Below, piece after piece: positions 51,246 to 59,652 of a DNA stretch of 64,000 nucleotides. Position 1 is the first letter of the stretch, and each line of letters begins with the position of its first letter. The DNA is from Streptomyces yangpuensis. Its GTDB lineage: Bacteria > Actinomycetota > Actinomycetes > Streptomycetales > Streptomycetaceae. The notes under the pieces are model-generated. The model saw nothing but the letters and a program-made list of their open reading frames with translations. It was not told the DNA's origin and ran no database searches. The stretch is from the NCBI RefSeq assembly GCF_001005295.1, contig NZ_LBMK01000003.1, positions 136,579 to 200,578 on the forward strand, given 5' to 3'. The position numbers were made by a program, and so were the translations under genes.

Positions 51246-51554
51246 CTGTCCACAGGGTTATCCACAGGCCGAGGTGGGGCCTGGGGACAAGTCGACAGAG
51301 CGGGCCGACAAGGTCGACATATCGGCTGGGGGCCCCAGGTTTCGCTCCGGGAAGCGGTACATGAACGGTGTCACCCCCGCATCGCGGATCAACTCTTTGG
51401 AGCGAGTCATTCCCACCCGAATGAGTGTGTGAGGGTGGTTTGACCCCCGATTCACCTCGACCATCCGCCGATCAGGAGTGATCTATTCCTGTGTCCACAG
51501 ATGCAGCACACAGCCTGTGGATAAACTGCGGACGGTCACTATTCCTGTGGACAA
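51246..51554. promoter_or_regulatory. Cluster of DnaA boxes in the pheA-serS intergenic region
   Basis: Within the 521-bp gap (51238-51758) are exact DnaA boxes TTATCCACA (51258-51266), TGTGGATAA (51516-51524) and TGTGGACAA (51546-51554). One-mismatch copies lie at 51246-51254 (CTGTCCACA), 51282-51290 (TGGGGACAA) and 51491-51499 (GTGTCCACA). TTGTCCACA is the preferred Streptomyces DnaA box. The region lacks dnaA and dnaN, so it is not oriC. It may titrate DnaA or regulate serS. The gap also holds a relatively A/T-rich stretch near 51670-51720, probably the serS promoter. Confidence 0.8.
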
Positions 51555-51758
51555 GAACCCTCTCGGCCCTGCTCAGAGCCCCGCTCCGGAGCCGGCATCG
51601 TGCCCCTTTTCGGGGAATGGGCCCAGCTTTATCGACCACCGACAGGGGTCACTTCCGGTCAGCGATCGAGACTTATATATTCGTTGCAATTGGGGCATAG
51701 CGACACGCAGCGTGATATCGGTGTGATCCCAGGAAGCCCAGCCCGGTAGCCTGGAGGG

Positions 51759-53036
51759 GTGATTGACCTCCGGCTGCTCCGTGAAGACCCTGACCGTGTC
51801 CGCGCCTCGCAGCGCGCTCGTGGAGAGGACGTCGAACTCGTCGACGCCCTGCTCTCCGCGGACGAGCGCCGCAGGTCCTCTGGCATGCGCTTCGACGAAC
51901 TGCGCAATGAGCAGAAGTCGCTCGGCAAGCTCATCCCGAAGGCCTCTCCGGAGGAGCGGACGGAGCTGCTGAAGAAGGCCGAACAGCTCAAGCAGGACGT
52001 CAAGGCCGCCGAGGCCGAGCAGAACGAGGCCGACGAAGCCGCCAAGCGCCTTCTCCTCCAGCTCGGCAACATCGTCCACGAGGACGTTCCCGTGGGTGGC
52101 GAAGAGGACTTCACCGTCCTGGAGACGCACGGCACCGTCCGCGATTTCGCCGCCGAGGGATTCGAGCCCAAGGACCACCTGGAACTCGGCGAACTCCTGG
52201 GTGCCATCGACGTCGAGCGCGGCGCCAAGGTCTCGGGCTCGCGCTTCTACTACCTGACGGGTGTGGGCGCCCTGCTGGAGCTGGCGCTGGTCAACGCCGC
52301 CATCGCCCAGGCCACCGAGGCCGGCTTCATCCCGATGCTGACCCCGGCGCTGGTCCGCCCGCGCGCCATGGAGGGCACCGGCTTCCTCGGCCAGGCCGCG
52401 GAGAACGTCTACCACCTGGAGAAGGACGACTACTACCTGGTCGGCACCTCCGAGGTCCCGCTCGCCGCATACCACATGGACGAGATCATCGAGGGCGACA
52501 AGCTGCCGCTGCGGTACGCCGGCTTCTCCCCGTGCTTCCGCCGTGAGGCCGGTACGTACGGCAAGGACACCCGCGGCATCTTCCGCGTCCACCAGTTCGA
52601 CAAGGTCGAGATGTTCTCGTACGTCGCGCCGGAGGACGCCGAGGCCGAGCACCAGCGGCTCCTGGAGTGGGAGAAGCAGTGGCTGACCAGCCTGGAGCTG
52701 CCGTTCCAGGTGATCGACGTCGCCACCGGTGACCTGGGCGCCTCCGCCTCGCGCAAGTTCGACTGCGAGGCGTGGATCCCGACCCAGGGCAAGTACCGCG
52801 AGCTGACCTCCGCCTCGAACTGCGACAGCTTCCAGGCCCGCCGCCTGTCGATCCGCTACCGCGACGGCAAGAAGACCCAGCCGCTGTCCACGCTGAACGG
52901 CACCCTGTGCGCCGTTCCGCGCACGATCGTGGCGATCCTCGAGAACCACCAGCTGGCCGACGGTTCCGTACGGGTGCCCGAGGTGCTCCGTCCGTACCTC
53001 GGCGGCCGCGAGGTCCTGGAGCCGATCACCAAGTGA
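51759..53036 (+). CDS. serS: Seryl-tRNA synthetase
   Basis: 425 residues. The N-terminal coiled-coil arm (about 30-100; [28 protein letters not shown]) grips the long variable arm of tRNA-Ser. The class II core has motif 2 ([28 protein letters not shown]) and motif 3 near [18 protein letters not shown]. It charges the tRNA-Ser species, two of which are encoded in this window. GTG 51759 follows CTGGAGG. Confidence 0.96.
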   Translation: MIDLRLLREDPDRVRASQRARGEDVELVDALLSADERRRSSGMRFDELRNEQKSLGKLIPKASPEERTELLKKAEQLKQDVKAAEAEQNEADEAAKRLLLQLGNIVHEDVPVGGEEDFTVLETHGTVRDFAAEGFEPKDHLELGELLGAIDVERGAKVSGSRFYYLTGVGALLELALVNAAIAQATEAGFIPMLTPALVRPRAMEGTGFLGQAAENVYHLEKDDYYLVGTSEVPLAAYHMDEIIEGDKLPLRYAGFSPCFRREAGTYGKDTRGIFRVHQFDKVEMFSYVAPEDAEAEHQRLLEWEKQWLTSLELPFQVIDVATGDLGASASRKFDCEAWIPTQGKYRELTSASNCDSFQARRLSIRYRDGKKTQPLSTLNGTLCAVPRTIVAILENHQLADGSVRVPEVLRPYLGGREVLEPITK

Positions 53037-53845
53037 GCCCGGCACCGTTCCCGTACAAGCTCGTCGCGACCGACCTCGACGGCACGCTGCTGTGCGGCGA
53101 CGACACCGTTTCGGAACGCACCCGTGAAGCGCTCGTCGCGGCCACCGCGGCGGGCGCGGCCCACATCATCGTCACCGGCCGCGCCGTGCCCTGGACCCGG
53201 CACGTACTGGACGATCTCGGCTACAAGGGGATCGCCGTCTGCGGACAGGGCGCCCAGGTCTACGACGCGGGTGCGCACCGGCTGCTGACCTCGGTGACGC
53301 TGGACCGGCAGCTCGCCGGGCTGGCGCTGTCGAAGCTGGAGGCGGAGGTCGGTCCGCTGGCCCTGGCCGCCAGCCGGGACGGGGTGGACGGCGAGGTCCT
53401 GTTCGGGCCCGGCTACCAGGTGCAGGAAGGCCTCCCGGCCCTCCGCCTGGAAGACACGACCGCGGTGTGGACGGCTCCGCTCAACAAGCTCTACATCCAG
53501 CACCCGGAGCTCGATGACGACCAGCTCGTCAAGGTGGCCCGGGAGACCGTGGGCAGCCTGGTCGACGTCGTCATGGCGGGTCCGGGGATAGTCGAGATCC
53601 TGCCGCTGGGCCTGACGAAGGCCACCGGCCTGTCCCTGGCCGCGCGCCGGCTCGGGGTGAAGGCGGCGGAGACGATCGCCTTCGGCGACATGCCGAACGA
53701 CATCCCGATGTTCGGCTGGGCCGCTCACGGGGTGGCCATGGCCAACGCCCACGCCGAACTCAAGGCGGTGGCCGACGAGGTGACGACCTCCAACGAGGAG
53801 GACGGGATCGCGGTGGTGCTGGAGCGTCTGCTGGGCGCCGCTTAA
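53033..53845 (+). CDS. HAD-superfamily phosphatase, Cof/SupH type
   Basis: 270 residues. HAD motifs: nucleophile DLDGTLL (near 13-19), motif II TGRAV, motif III Lys in GLTKATGL and motif [13 protein letters not shown]. The alpha/beta cap between motifs II and III is the Cof (type IIB) form. It dephosphorylates small metabolites. The GTG 53033 overlaps the serS stop (GTGA), making a serS operon. A terminator follows at 53863. Confidence 0.9.
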   Translation: MSPAPFPYKLVATDLDGTLLCGDDTVSERTREALVAATAAGAAHIIVTGRAVPWTRHVLDDLGYKGIAVCGQGAQVYDAGAHRLLTSVTLDRQLAGLALSKLEAEVGPLALAASRDGVDGEVLFGPGYQVQEGLPALRLEDTTAVWTAPLNKLYIQHPELDDDQLVKVARETVGSLVDVVMAGPGIVEILPLGLTKATGLSLAARRLGVKAAETIAFGDMPNDIPMFGWAAHGVAMANAHAELKAVADEVTTSNEEDGIAVVLERLLGAA

Positions 53846-53862
53846 CGCGCCGGACGTACGAG

Positions 53863-53918
53863 AGGTCCGGGGCAGCCCGCGCCAGAAGGCGCGCTCGAAG
53901 TGGCTGCCCCGGACCTTT
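53863..53918 (+). terminator. Terminator of the serS operon
   Basis: Perfect 15-bp arms (53863-53877 and 53902-53916) enclose a smaller inner hairpin and are followed by TTTTG, a good intrinsic terminator. Confidence 0.8.
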
Positions 53919-53982
53919 TGTTGCTCCCCGCGCACCTCACTCTGCCCCGCCCCGAAACCGCGTACCAGCGAATTTCCGCCGG

Positions 53983-54537
53983 TCAGCCGTGCAAGCGGCG
54001 CCGCCGCCAGTAGGCGACGGTGAGGACGCAGAGCAACGGCCCCCACATCAACAGGGGCACGTAGGACAGGGTGAAGATCCACAAGGCGGGTCCGGTGGGC
54101 GCGTCGGGGTTCGCGGCGTTGACCTCGCTCCATGTCGCGGCGCCCAGGAAGGTGATGCCGGTGAGCGCGAGCGCGCCCAGCACCGCGGGGACCACCGCCA
54201 CCAACGGGTGGAACCGGCGTCCGCCCAGCCGCGGGATCCAGCCGGGCAGTTGCTCGCCCCATCGCCGGACCAGACCGAGGCTCAGCAGGCCCAGGCACTC
54301 CTGCAGGACGGTGACGAACACGAGGACCAGGGATTCCCGGCCCGGGTAGTACGAGTGGTGCAGATCGCTGCCCGGCCCCCAGCCCATGGGGACGCCGGCC
54401 GCGATCGCCAGCCGCCACAGGCAGCTGGGGAGCACGGTCAGCGAGGCAAGCACGGCGATCCGGTTGAGCCAGGGCGGCACTCCTGCTACGGCGTCCGGGG
54501 CCTGCGGGCGGGCGGTGGAGAGGGGTGCGGAGGTCAT
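53983..54537 (-). CDS. Integral membrane protein, four predicted helices
   Basis: 184 residues. Hydrophobic helices at about 25-47 (IAVLASLTVLPSCLWRLAIA), 68-92, 108-132 (PLVAVVPAVLGALALTGITFLG) and 150-175 (ALWIFTLSYVPLLMWGPLLCVLTVAYW). No family function known. It is divergent from a two-component system and may be its target (inferred from position). ATG 54537. Confidence 0.7.
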   Translation of the reverse strand: MTSAPLSTARPQAPDAVAGVPPWLNRIAVLASLTVLPSCLWRLAIAAGVPMGWGPGSDLHHSYYPGRESLVLVFVTVLQECLGLLSLGLVRRWGEQLPGWIPRLGGRRFHPLVAVVPAVLGALALTGITFLGAATWSEVNAANPDAPTGPALWIFTLSYVPLLMWGPLLCVLTVAYWRRRRLHG

Positions 54538-54699
54538 CGTCCAAGTCCTTCGGGTGAGGGGCGGTTCGATGCTTCGAGCCTCGTCGCCCCCGGCTCTCCG
54601 GGCCATACGCCGATCAGCAGGCCCGCGGTCATCCGCCGGGGCGGGAGGTCTGCCGGATGGGGGATGGGCGGGCGTCGGGTGCGCTCGTAGGGTCGGATC

Positions 54700-55710
54700 A
54701 TGACCGTCAACCTTCGTGCTGTGTGGGCCCCGTTACTGGCTTCGGCCTCCCTCGCCGGAATCGTCGCCACCGCCCTGGGGGTGCCCGCGGTGCGGCTGAT
54801 GCTCTGGTCGGGCTTCCTGCTCCTGCTGCTCGCCCTCGTGGCCCGCTGGTCACCGGCGCGGTCGGGGACCGTCGCGGGGCGGTCGGGGACCGTCGCGGGT
54901 GTCCTCGGTGTGGTCGCGGTCTCGGTGTGGCCGGTGCCGCTGGTGTGGGAGACCGGTTCGTGGCTGGAGATCAGCGGCGTGGCGGGCTTCTGGGCGGTCC
55001 CGGCCCTCGGGGCCGCGGCGGCCGGCGGCTACCTGCGCCGCCAGGCGGCCCGGATGGAGCAGGCCGTACGGGATGCGCGGCGCGACCAACAGCTGGAACT
55101 GGCCCGCGATCTGCACGACTTCGTGGCCCACGACGTGAGCGCCATCGTGGTGCAGGCGCAGGCCGCGCGGTTCGTGGCCGAGCAGGATCCCGGGCAGGCG
55201 GTCCGTGCGCTGGAGCGGATCGAGACGGCGGGGCTGAGCGCGCTGGCGTCGATGGACCGCACCGTGCACGCGCTGCAGGAGGCCGCGGGCGGGCCGACGG
55301 CTCCCGTCCCGGGCCTGGACCGACTGCCCGAGCTGGTGGGGCGGTTCGAGGGGGGAGCCCTGGACGCCGACCCCGAGGCGATGCGGGAGCTGTCGAGGGA
55401 GGCGGACACCACGGCGTACCGGGTGGCCGTCGAAGCGCTGACAAACATACGACGGCACGCGCCCGGGGCGGCCGTGGTCCGGGTCTCCGTACGCCGGGCC
55501 GGCGCGGGCACCGAGGTCAGCGTGACCAACTCCGCCGCCCCGCGCGGCGGGGGCGGGCTGCTGGCCCGCCGCCGACGGAGCGGTACCGGGCTGGCCGGCC
55601 TGCGGGCGCGGGTGGAGGCAGCGGGCGGAACCCTGCGGGCGGGGGCGGCCGAGGACGGCGGATGGCGGGTTTGCGCCGTCTTCCCGGCGGACGAGAAGGC
55701 CCTCAGGTGA
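54700..55710 (+). CDS. NarL-type sensor histidine kinase
   Basis: 336 residues. Four short hydrophobic helices (about 5-110) form the membrane sensor. The HisKA_3 dimerisation domain has the phospho-acceptor His in ARDLHDFVAHDVSAIVVQAQ (near 135). The ATPase domain keeps the N-box (EALTNIRRHAPGAAVV) and G2 (GTGLAGLRARVEAAGG), but G1 reads VTNSAAPRGGGG in place of a DxGxG motif. It begins on ATG 54700 and is followed 10 bp later by its response regulator. Confidence 0.88.
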   Translation: MTVNLRAVWAPLLASASLAGIVATALGVPAVRLMLWSGFLLLLLALVARWSPARSGTVAGRSGTVAGVLGVVAVSVWPVPLVWETGSWLEISGVAGFWAVPALGAAAAGGYLRRQAARMEQAVRDARRDQQLELARDLHDFVAHDVSAIVVQAQAARFVAEQDPGQAVRALERIETAGLSALASMDRTVHALQEAAGGPTAPVPGLDRLPELVGRFEGGALDADPEAMRELSREADTTAYRVAVEALTNIRRHAPGAAVVRVSVRRAGAGTEVSVTNSAAPRGGGGLLARRRRSGTGLAGLRARVEAAGGTLRAGAAEDGGWRVCAVFPADEKALR

Positions 55711-55720
55711 TCATGACGGG

Positions 55721-56365
55721 GTGACCACACGCATCCTGATAGCCGATGACCAAGAGGACATCCGCAGCGGATTCCGGCTCATCCTCGATTCACAGCCGGA
55801 CATGACCGTCGTGGGGGAGGCGGCGGACGGGGAGAGCACGGTGGCGCTGGCCCGTCAGCTGCGGCCCGACGTGGTGCTCGCGGACATCCGGATGCCACGG
55901 CTCGACGGGCTGGAGGTGACCCGGCTGCTGGCACCCGAGACACGAGTGGTGGTCGTGACCACCTTCGACCTCGACGAGTACGTGCACACCGCGCTGCGCA
56001 ACGGCGCCTGCGGTTTCCTGCTGAAGCGGTCCGGACCGGCGCTGCTGATCGAGGGCGTGCGGGCCGCGATGGCGGGGGACACCCTGATCAGTCCGCAGAT
56101 CACGGTGCGGCTGCTGAGCCGGCTGACGCAGCCGGGTCCGGTCGCCCGGCCTGTGGCCCACCCGCTGACGGAGCGGGAGCTGGAGATCGTGCGGCTGGTG
56201 GCGCGGGGGTTCACCAACGCCGAGATCGGCGGGGAGCTGTTCATCACCGCGGGCACGGCCAAGACTCATATCGCGAACATCCAGGCCAAGATCGGGGCAC
56301 GGAACCGGGTGGGGATCGCCGCATGGGCGTGGGAGCACGGCGTCGCGAAAGCGGAGGCCGACTAG
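55721..56365 (+). CDS. NarL/FixJ-family response regulator
   Basis: 214 residues. The receiver (1-120) has the acidic pair in IADDQED, phospho-acceptor Asp in VLADIRMPRLDG (near 54) and Lys in FLLKRSGP. The LuxR-type helix-turn-helix (about 145-205) reads LTERELEIVRLVARGFTNAEIGGELFITAGTAKTHIANIQAK. GTG 55721 follows GACGGG. Its stop codon directly abuts the stop of the convergent rhomboid-like gene. Confidence 0.92.
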   Translation: MTTRILIADDQEDIRSGFRLILDSQPDMTVVGEAADGESTVALARQLRPDVVLADIRMPRLDGLEVTRLLAPETRVVVVTTFDLDEYVHTALRNGACGFLLKRSGPALLIEGVRAAMAGDTLISPQITVRLLSRLTQPGPVARPVAHPLTERELEIVRLVARGFTNAEIGGELFITAGTAKTHIANIQAKIGARNRVGIAAWAWEHGVAKAEAD

Positions 56366-57031
56366 TCACGTTTCACGTGAAACAGGCGGTGCGGGCGGTG
56401 TTTCACGTGAAACAACGTGGCGCGTCAGCGGCCAGGAAAGCAGTCCGACGGCCAGCGCGATGGCGTGGCCGAGGTCGGTGAAGGTGCCGCCGGTGGCGAG
56501 GGGGATCCCGAAGAAGGCGACCGCTCCGGCCAGGTAGAACCATCGCCAGGGGCTGGGGAGCCGGTAGGTGAGAACACCGATGGAGGCCGCGAGCCCGTAG
56601 CTGACGCCGATGTCGACGACATGGGTCATGCTGCGCGGGGCACGGTGGTCCTGGATGGCCGTCAGGAGGACTTTCTGGCTGATCAGGGTGGCGACGACAT
56701 GGGCGGTGGCCACGATCACGAGCCAGCGCAGGGTCCCGAGCCATCGCTCGACGGGTGCGTGGAAGACCTCGAAGAGCACGGCGTAGAGGGCGAGCGAGGC
56801 CGGGTTCGCGATCCAGAAGGCGCTGCTGATGAGCGCCCGGACCGGGTGCTGGACGAGCTGGTGGATGTTGCTGCTGTTGCGGTGCAGCAGGACACGGTCC
56901 AGCTGGTCGGGCGCGATCGCGACGATGATGCTGGTCACGGCGATGATCAGCAGCCAGATGTGGGTTCCGGGCGAGGAACGTATCCAGGACCGCAGGGGCC
57001 TGGACGGCTCCGGAGCGGTGTGCTGGATCAT
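56366..57031 (-). CDS. Rhomboid-like membrane protein
   Basis: 221 residues, about six hydrophobic helices. The region GVSYGLAASIG (near 145) contains a Ser in the position of the rhomboid GxSG nucleophile, and GHAIALAVGLLSW (near 188) has the partner His, so proteolysis is possible, though the motif is GxSYG rather than GxSG. The last 15 codons (VVSRETPPAPPVSRET) contain two parS sites in frame. ATG 57031. Confidence 0.7.
   Translation of the reverse strand: MIQHTAPEPSRPLRSWIRSSPGTHIWLLIIAVTSIIVAIAPDQLDRVLLHRNSSNIHQLVQHPVRALISSAFWIANPASLALYAVLFEVFHAPVERWLGTLRWLVIVATAHVVATLISQKVLLTAIQDHRAPRSMTHVVDIGVSYGLAASIGVLTYRLPSPWRWFYLAGAVAFFGIPLATGGTFTDLGHAIALAVGLLSWPLTRHVVSRETPPAPPVSRET
56370..56383. 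promoter_or_regulatory. parS site 6, in the last codons of the rhomboid-like gene
   Basis: An exact GTTTCACGTGAAAC forms the final five sense codons (Val-Ser-Arg-Glu-Thr) before the stop. Confidence 0.95.
56400..56413. promoter_or_regulatory. parS site 7, in the rhomboid-like gene
   Basis: An exact GTTTCACGTGAAAC, 30 bp from site 6, in the same reading frame (Val-Ser-Arg-Glu-Thr). Confidence 0.95.
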
Positions 57032-57115
57032 GCACCGATGATGACCCGCAAAGCGGTGCCCCGCCTGGCCGGTGGGCCGGGCGGGGCACTGTTGCGCGAG
57101 TGCGTGCGGCCGGGT

Positions 57116-57841
57116 CTACTCCTCGCCCGCCAGCGTGAGGCGGCGTAGCTTCTGGCCCGCGTAGGCGGTGGCTCCGACGGTGACCACGACGAGCAGGACC
57201 GACGCGGTGGGCAGGCCCACCGTGGCGTCGACGTACCCCTCGCCGGCGACCTTCTCGGCCAGGGCCAGAGCCCACTGCTGGACGCTGAGGGTCTTGGCCC
57301 CCGAGACCAGGCTGCCGAAGAGCGACTCCCAGATCAGGGCGTAGACCAGGCCGAAGACGACCGCGTGCCGGCTGACCGTGCCCAGCAGCAGGAAGAGGGC
57401 GCTGTAGGCGATCGAGGCCACGAGCGCGGCGATCGTGTAGGCGACGGCGATCTGCTGGCCGTTGCCGTTGAGGATGAATCCGGCGATCAGGGTGGGGATC
57501 GCGGAGAAGGCCATGGTGACGGCGATCGCCACGATCAGCTTGGTCATGATGATCTTCGGGCGCTTCACCGGCTTGGCCAGCAGATAGACGATGGAGCCGT
57601 CGTCGATCTCGGGCCCGATGGCGCCGGTGCCGGCGATGACACCGATCAGCGGGACCATCGTGGCGAGCGCGAAACCCCCGAGGAGATCGGCCGCGACCTT
57701 GTCGTCCACACCGACGAAGGCACGGACCACGAGGGCGATGACGATCAGCAGGGCGGGCAGTGCGAAGAGAATCAGCGCGCGGCGCCGGCCGAGCAGGGCC
57801 CGGTAGGTGAGCCGGGCGACGGTGGGGTCGTACACGTACAT
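57116..57841 (-). CDS. ABC-2 type transporter permease (second exporter)
   Basis: 241 residues with six hydrophobic helices; the first loop carries AIGPEIDDGSIVYLLAKPVKRPKIIMTK, the ABC-2 permease signature. Its ATPase partner is the upstream gene at 57857 (15 bp away). It is the last gene of a four-gene operon. Confidence 0.88.
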   Translation of the reverse strand: MYVYDPTVARLTYRALLGRRRALILFALPALLIVIALVVRAFVGVDDKVAADLLGGFALATMVPLIGVIAGTGAIGPEIDDGSIVYLLAKPVKRPKIIMTKLIVAIAVTMAFSAIPTLIAGFILNGNGQQIAVAYTIAALVASIAYSALFLLLGTVSRHAVVFGLVYALIWESLFGSLVSGAKTLSVQQWALALAEKVAGEGYVDATVGLPTASVLLVVVTVGATAYAGQKLRRLTLAGEE

Positions 57842-57856
57842 GGGTGCCAGCTCCTT

Positions 57857-58768
57857 TCAGGCCGTGACGAGGTAGGAGAAGACCGACTCGAGGGACTCGT
57901 CGGAGGGCGAGACCGTCAGCAGCCGGATGCCGTGCTGCCGGGCCACCAGAGGCAGCAGCTCGGTGAAGCGGCCGAAGTCCACGGCCTGGATGCGCAGCGC
58001 ACCCTCCTTCAGATCGACCTCGATGCCGGCCGTGGAGGGGTCGGCAATCAGGGCCGCGGCGAGCGACCGGTCGTCGGAGGAGCGGACGAGGTAGCGGTGC
58101 GGGCGGTCCGTCATCAGGCGGCGGATCTTGCGGAAGTCACCGGAGGCGGCGTGCCGGCCGGCCACGACCACCTCGATGTGCGAGGCGAGCTGTTCGACCT
58201 CCTCCAGGATGTGGGAGGAGAACAGGACGGTGCGTCCTTCGTCGCCCATGCGTCGCAGAAGGTCCATCAGCTGCATGCGCTGGCGGGGGTCCATGCCGTT
58301 GAACGGCTCGTCCAGGAGCAGCACGGACGGGTCGTGGACCAGGGCGGACGCCATCTTCACGCGCTGGCGCATGCCCTTGGAGTACGTGGAGATCTTGCGG
58401 TCCTGCGCGTACTCCATCTCGACGGTGGCCAGTGCGCGCTGTGCGGCCGCGTCGTCGAGGCCGTGGAGCTCGGCGTTGGCGACGACGAACTCACGGCCGG
58501 TGAGGAAGTCGTACATCGCCTCGCGCTCGGGCACGACGCCCACGTGCTTGTAGATCTGCTCGTTCTGCCAGATCGGGGCGCCGTCGAGGGTGACGGTGCC
58601 CGTGGAGGGGGCGAGGAAGCCGCCCATCATGTTGATGAGGGTGGACTTGCCCGCGCCGTTCGGGCCCAGCAGTCCCGTGACGCCGGGGCCGATGCGCATG
58701 GTCACGTCGTTGACGGCGACGACGTTCCCGAACCAGCGGGAGGTGTGGTCGATGTCGATGGTGGTCAC
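57857..58768 (-). CDS. ABC transporter ATP-binding protein (second exporter)
   Basis: 303 residues. Walker A GPNGAGKST (near 38), signature YSKGMRQRVKMASALVHDPSVLLLDEPFNGMDP with Walker B (near 130-160), and switch His in LFSSHILEEVEQL. A C-terminal extension (about 215-303) is typical of ABC-2 drug/lipid exporters. GTG 58768 overlaps the upstream permease stop by 4 bp. Confidence 0.93.
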   Translation of the reverse strand: MTTIDIDHTSRWFGNVVAVNDVTMRIGPGVTGLLGPNGAGKSTLINMMGGFLAPSTGTVTLDGAPIWQNEQIYKHVGVVPEREAMYDFLTGREFVVANAELHGLDDAAAQRALATVEMEYAQDRKISTYSKGMRQRVKMASALVHDPSVLLLDEPFNGMDPRQRMQLMDLLRRMGDEGRTVLFSSHILEEVEQLASHIEVVVAGRHAASGDFRKIRRLMTDRPHRYLVRSSDDRSLAAALIADPSTAGIEVDLKEGALRIQAVDFGRFTELLPLVARQHGIRLLTVSPSDESLESVFSYLVTA

Positions 58769-59652
58769 AGCCCGGCCTTCCGGTAGCGGGCCATCAGGGC
58801 GGCGTAGGAGCCGGCGATGAGGCCGAGGGCGACGAGCAGGTAGACGAAGCCGATGCCGGCCGAGGGGCCCTCACCGCCGGGGAAGGCGGAGGTGGCGCCG
58901 AGGAACGCGGTCTGCACGCCGTCGATCAGGGTGATCGGGGAGAACAGGCCCAGCCAGTCGATGGATCCGGCGTTCCCGGTGCTGTAGGCGATGCCCTGAA
59001 CCGCGGTGACCGCGCCGTAGGGGATCAGGAGCACTGCGATGATCGCCGCGACGCCGAACCCGCGGCGCGGGGTCAGCGCGGCCATCACCAGGCCGATCCC
59101 GGAGAAGAGCAGCGACAGCAGCAGAACCGACACGAGTCCTTGCCCGAATCCCTTGGTCTGGTCGACGAAGTCGAACTTCGCCAGAAGCGCGCCGATCCAC
59201 ATGATCAGCAGCGGGGTCGCGGTGAGGATGAACATGGCCGAGGCCATGGCCGCGTACTTGGCCACGACGTAGTCGACGCGCTCGATGGGCCGCGAGAAGT
59301 AGAGCGGGACCGTCTTGAATCGCAGGTCCCGCGAGACGGACTGCGGCGCCTGGGAGGCGAGGTAGAGGCCGATGACCACCTGGGTGGTCAGGGCGTACGT
59401 CGTGTACTTGATCGGCAGGTCCGTGGAACCGGGCACCGCGATGGCCACCGCGACGATGATGAGCGCCGGGACGCACATCACCGCGAAGAGCAGCATCGGG
59501 AGGACCTTCGACTTGGCGGACCGGCCCAGCCCGTAGGCGCCGCGCAGGGACTGCGAGAACAGCGACTTGCGGGCGTAGGCGCGGCCGAGCCGGGGTCCGT
59601 CGTAGGACCGGTAGCCGATGTTGTGGATCTGCGTCGACGTCTCAGGCGCCAT
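58765..59652 (-). CDS. ABC-2 type transporter permease (first exporter)
   Basis: 295 residues, six hydrophobic helices. The N-terminus (IGYRSYDGPRLGRAYARKSLFSQSLRGAYG) is soluble and conserved in this subfamily. SRDLRFKTVPLYFSRPIERVDYVVAKY is the coupling-type loop. It pairs with the ATPase at 59642, which it overlaps by 11 bp. Confidence 0.88.
   Translation of the reverse strand: MAPETSTQIHNIGYRSYDGPRLGRAYARKSLFSQSLRGAYGLGRSAKSKVLPMLLFAVMCVPALIIVAVAIAVPGSTDLPIKYTTYALTTQVVIGLYLASQAPQSVSRDLRFKTVPLYFSRPIERVDYVVAKYAAMASAMFILTATPLLIMWIGALLAKFDFVDQTKGFGQGLVSVLLLSLLFSGIGLVMAALTPRRGFGVAAIIAVLLIPYGAVTAVQGIAYSTGNAGSIDWLGLFSPITLIDGVQTAFLGATSAFPGGEGPSAGIGFVYLLVALGLIAGSYAALMARYRKAGL

Noticed and set aside
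51246..51554. DnaA-box cluster as oriC
   Set aside because: No dnaA, dnaN or gidA-type genes flank it, only six boxes are present, and the gap is shorter than a Streptomyces oriC.
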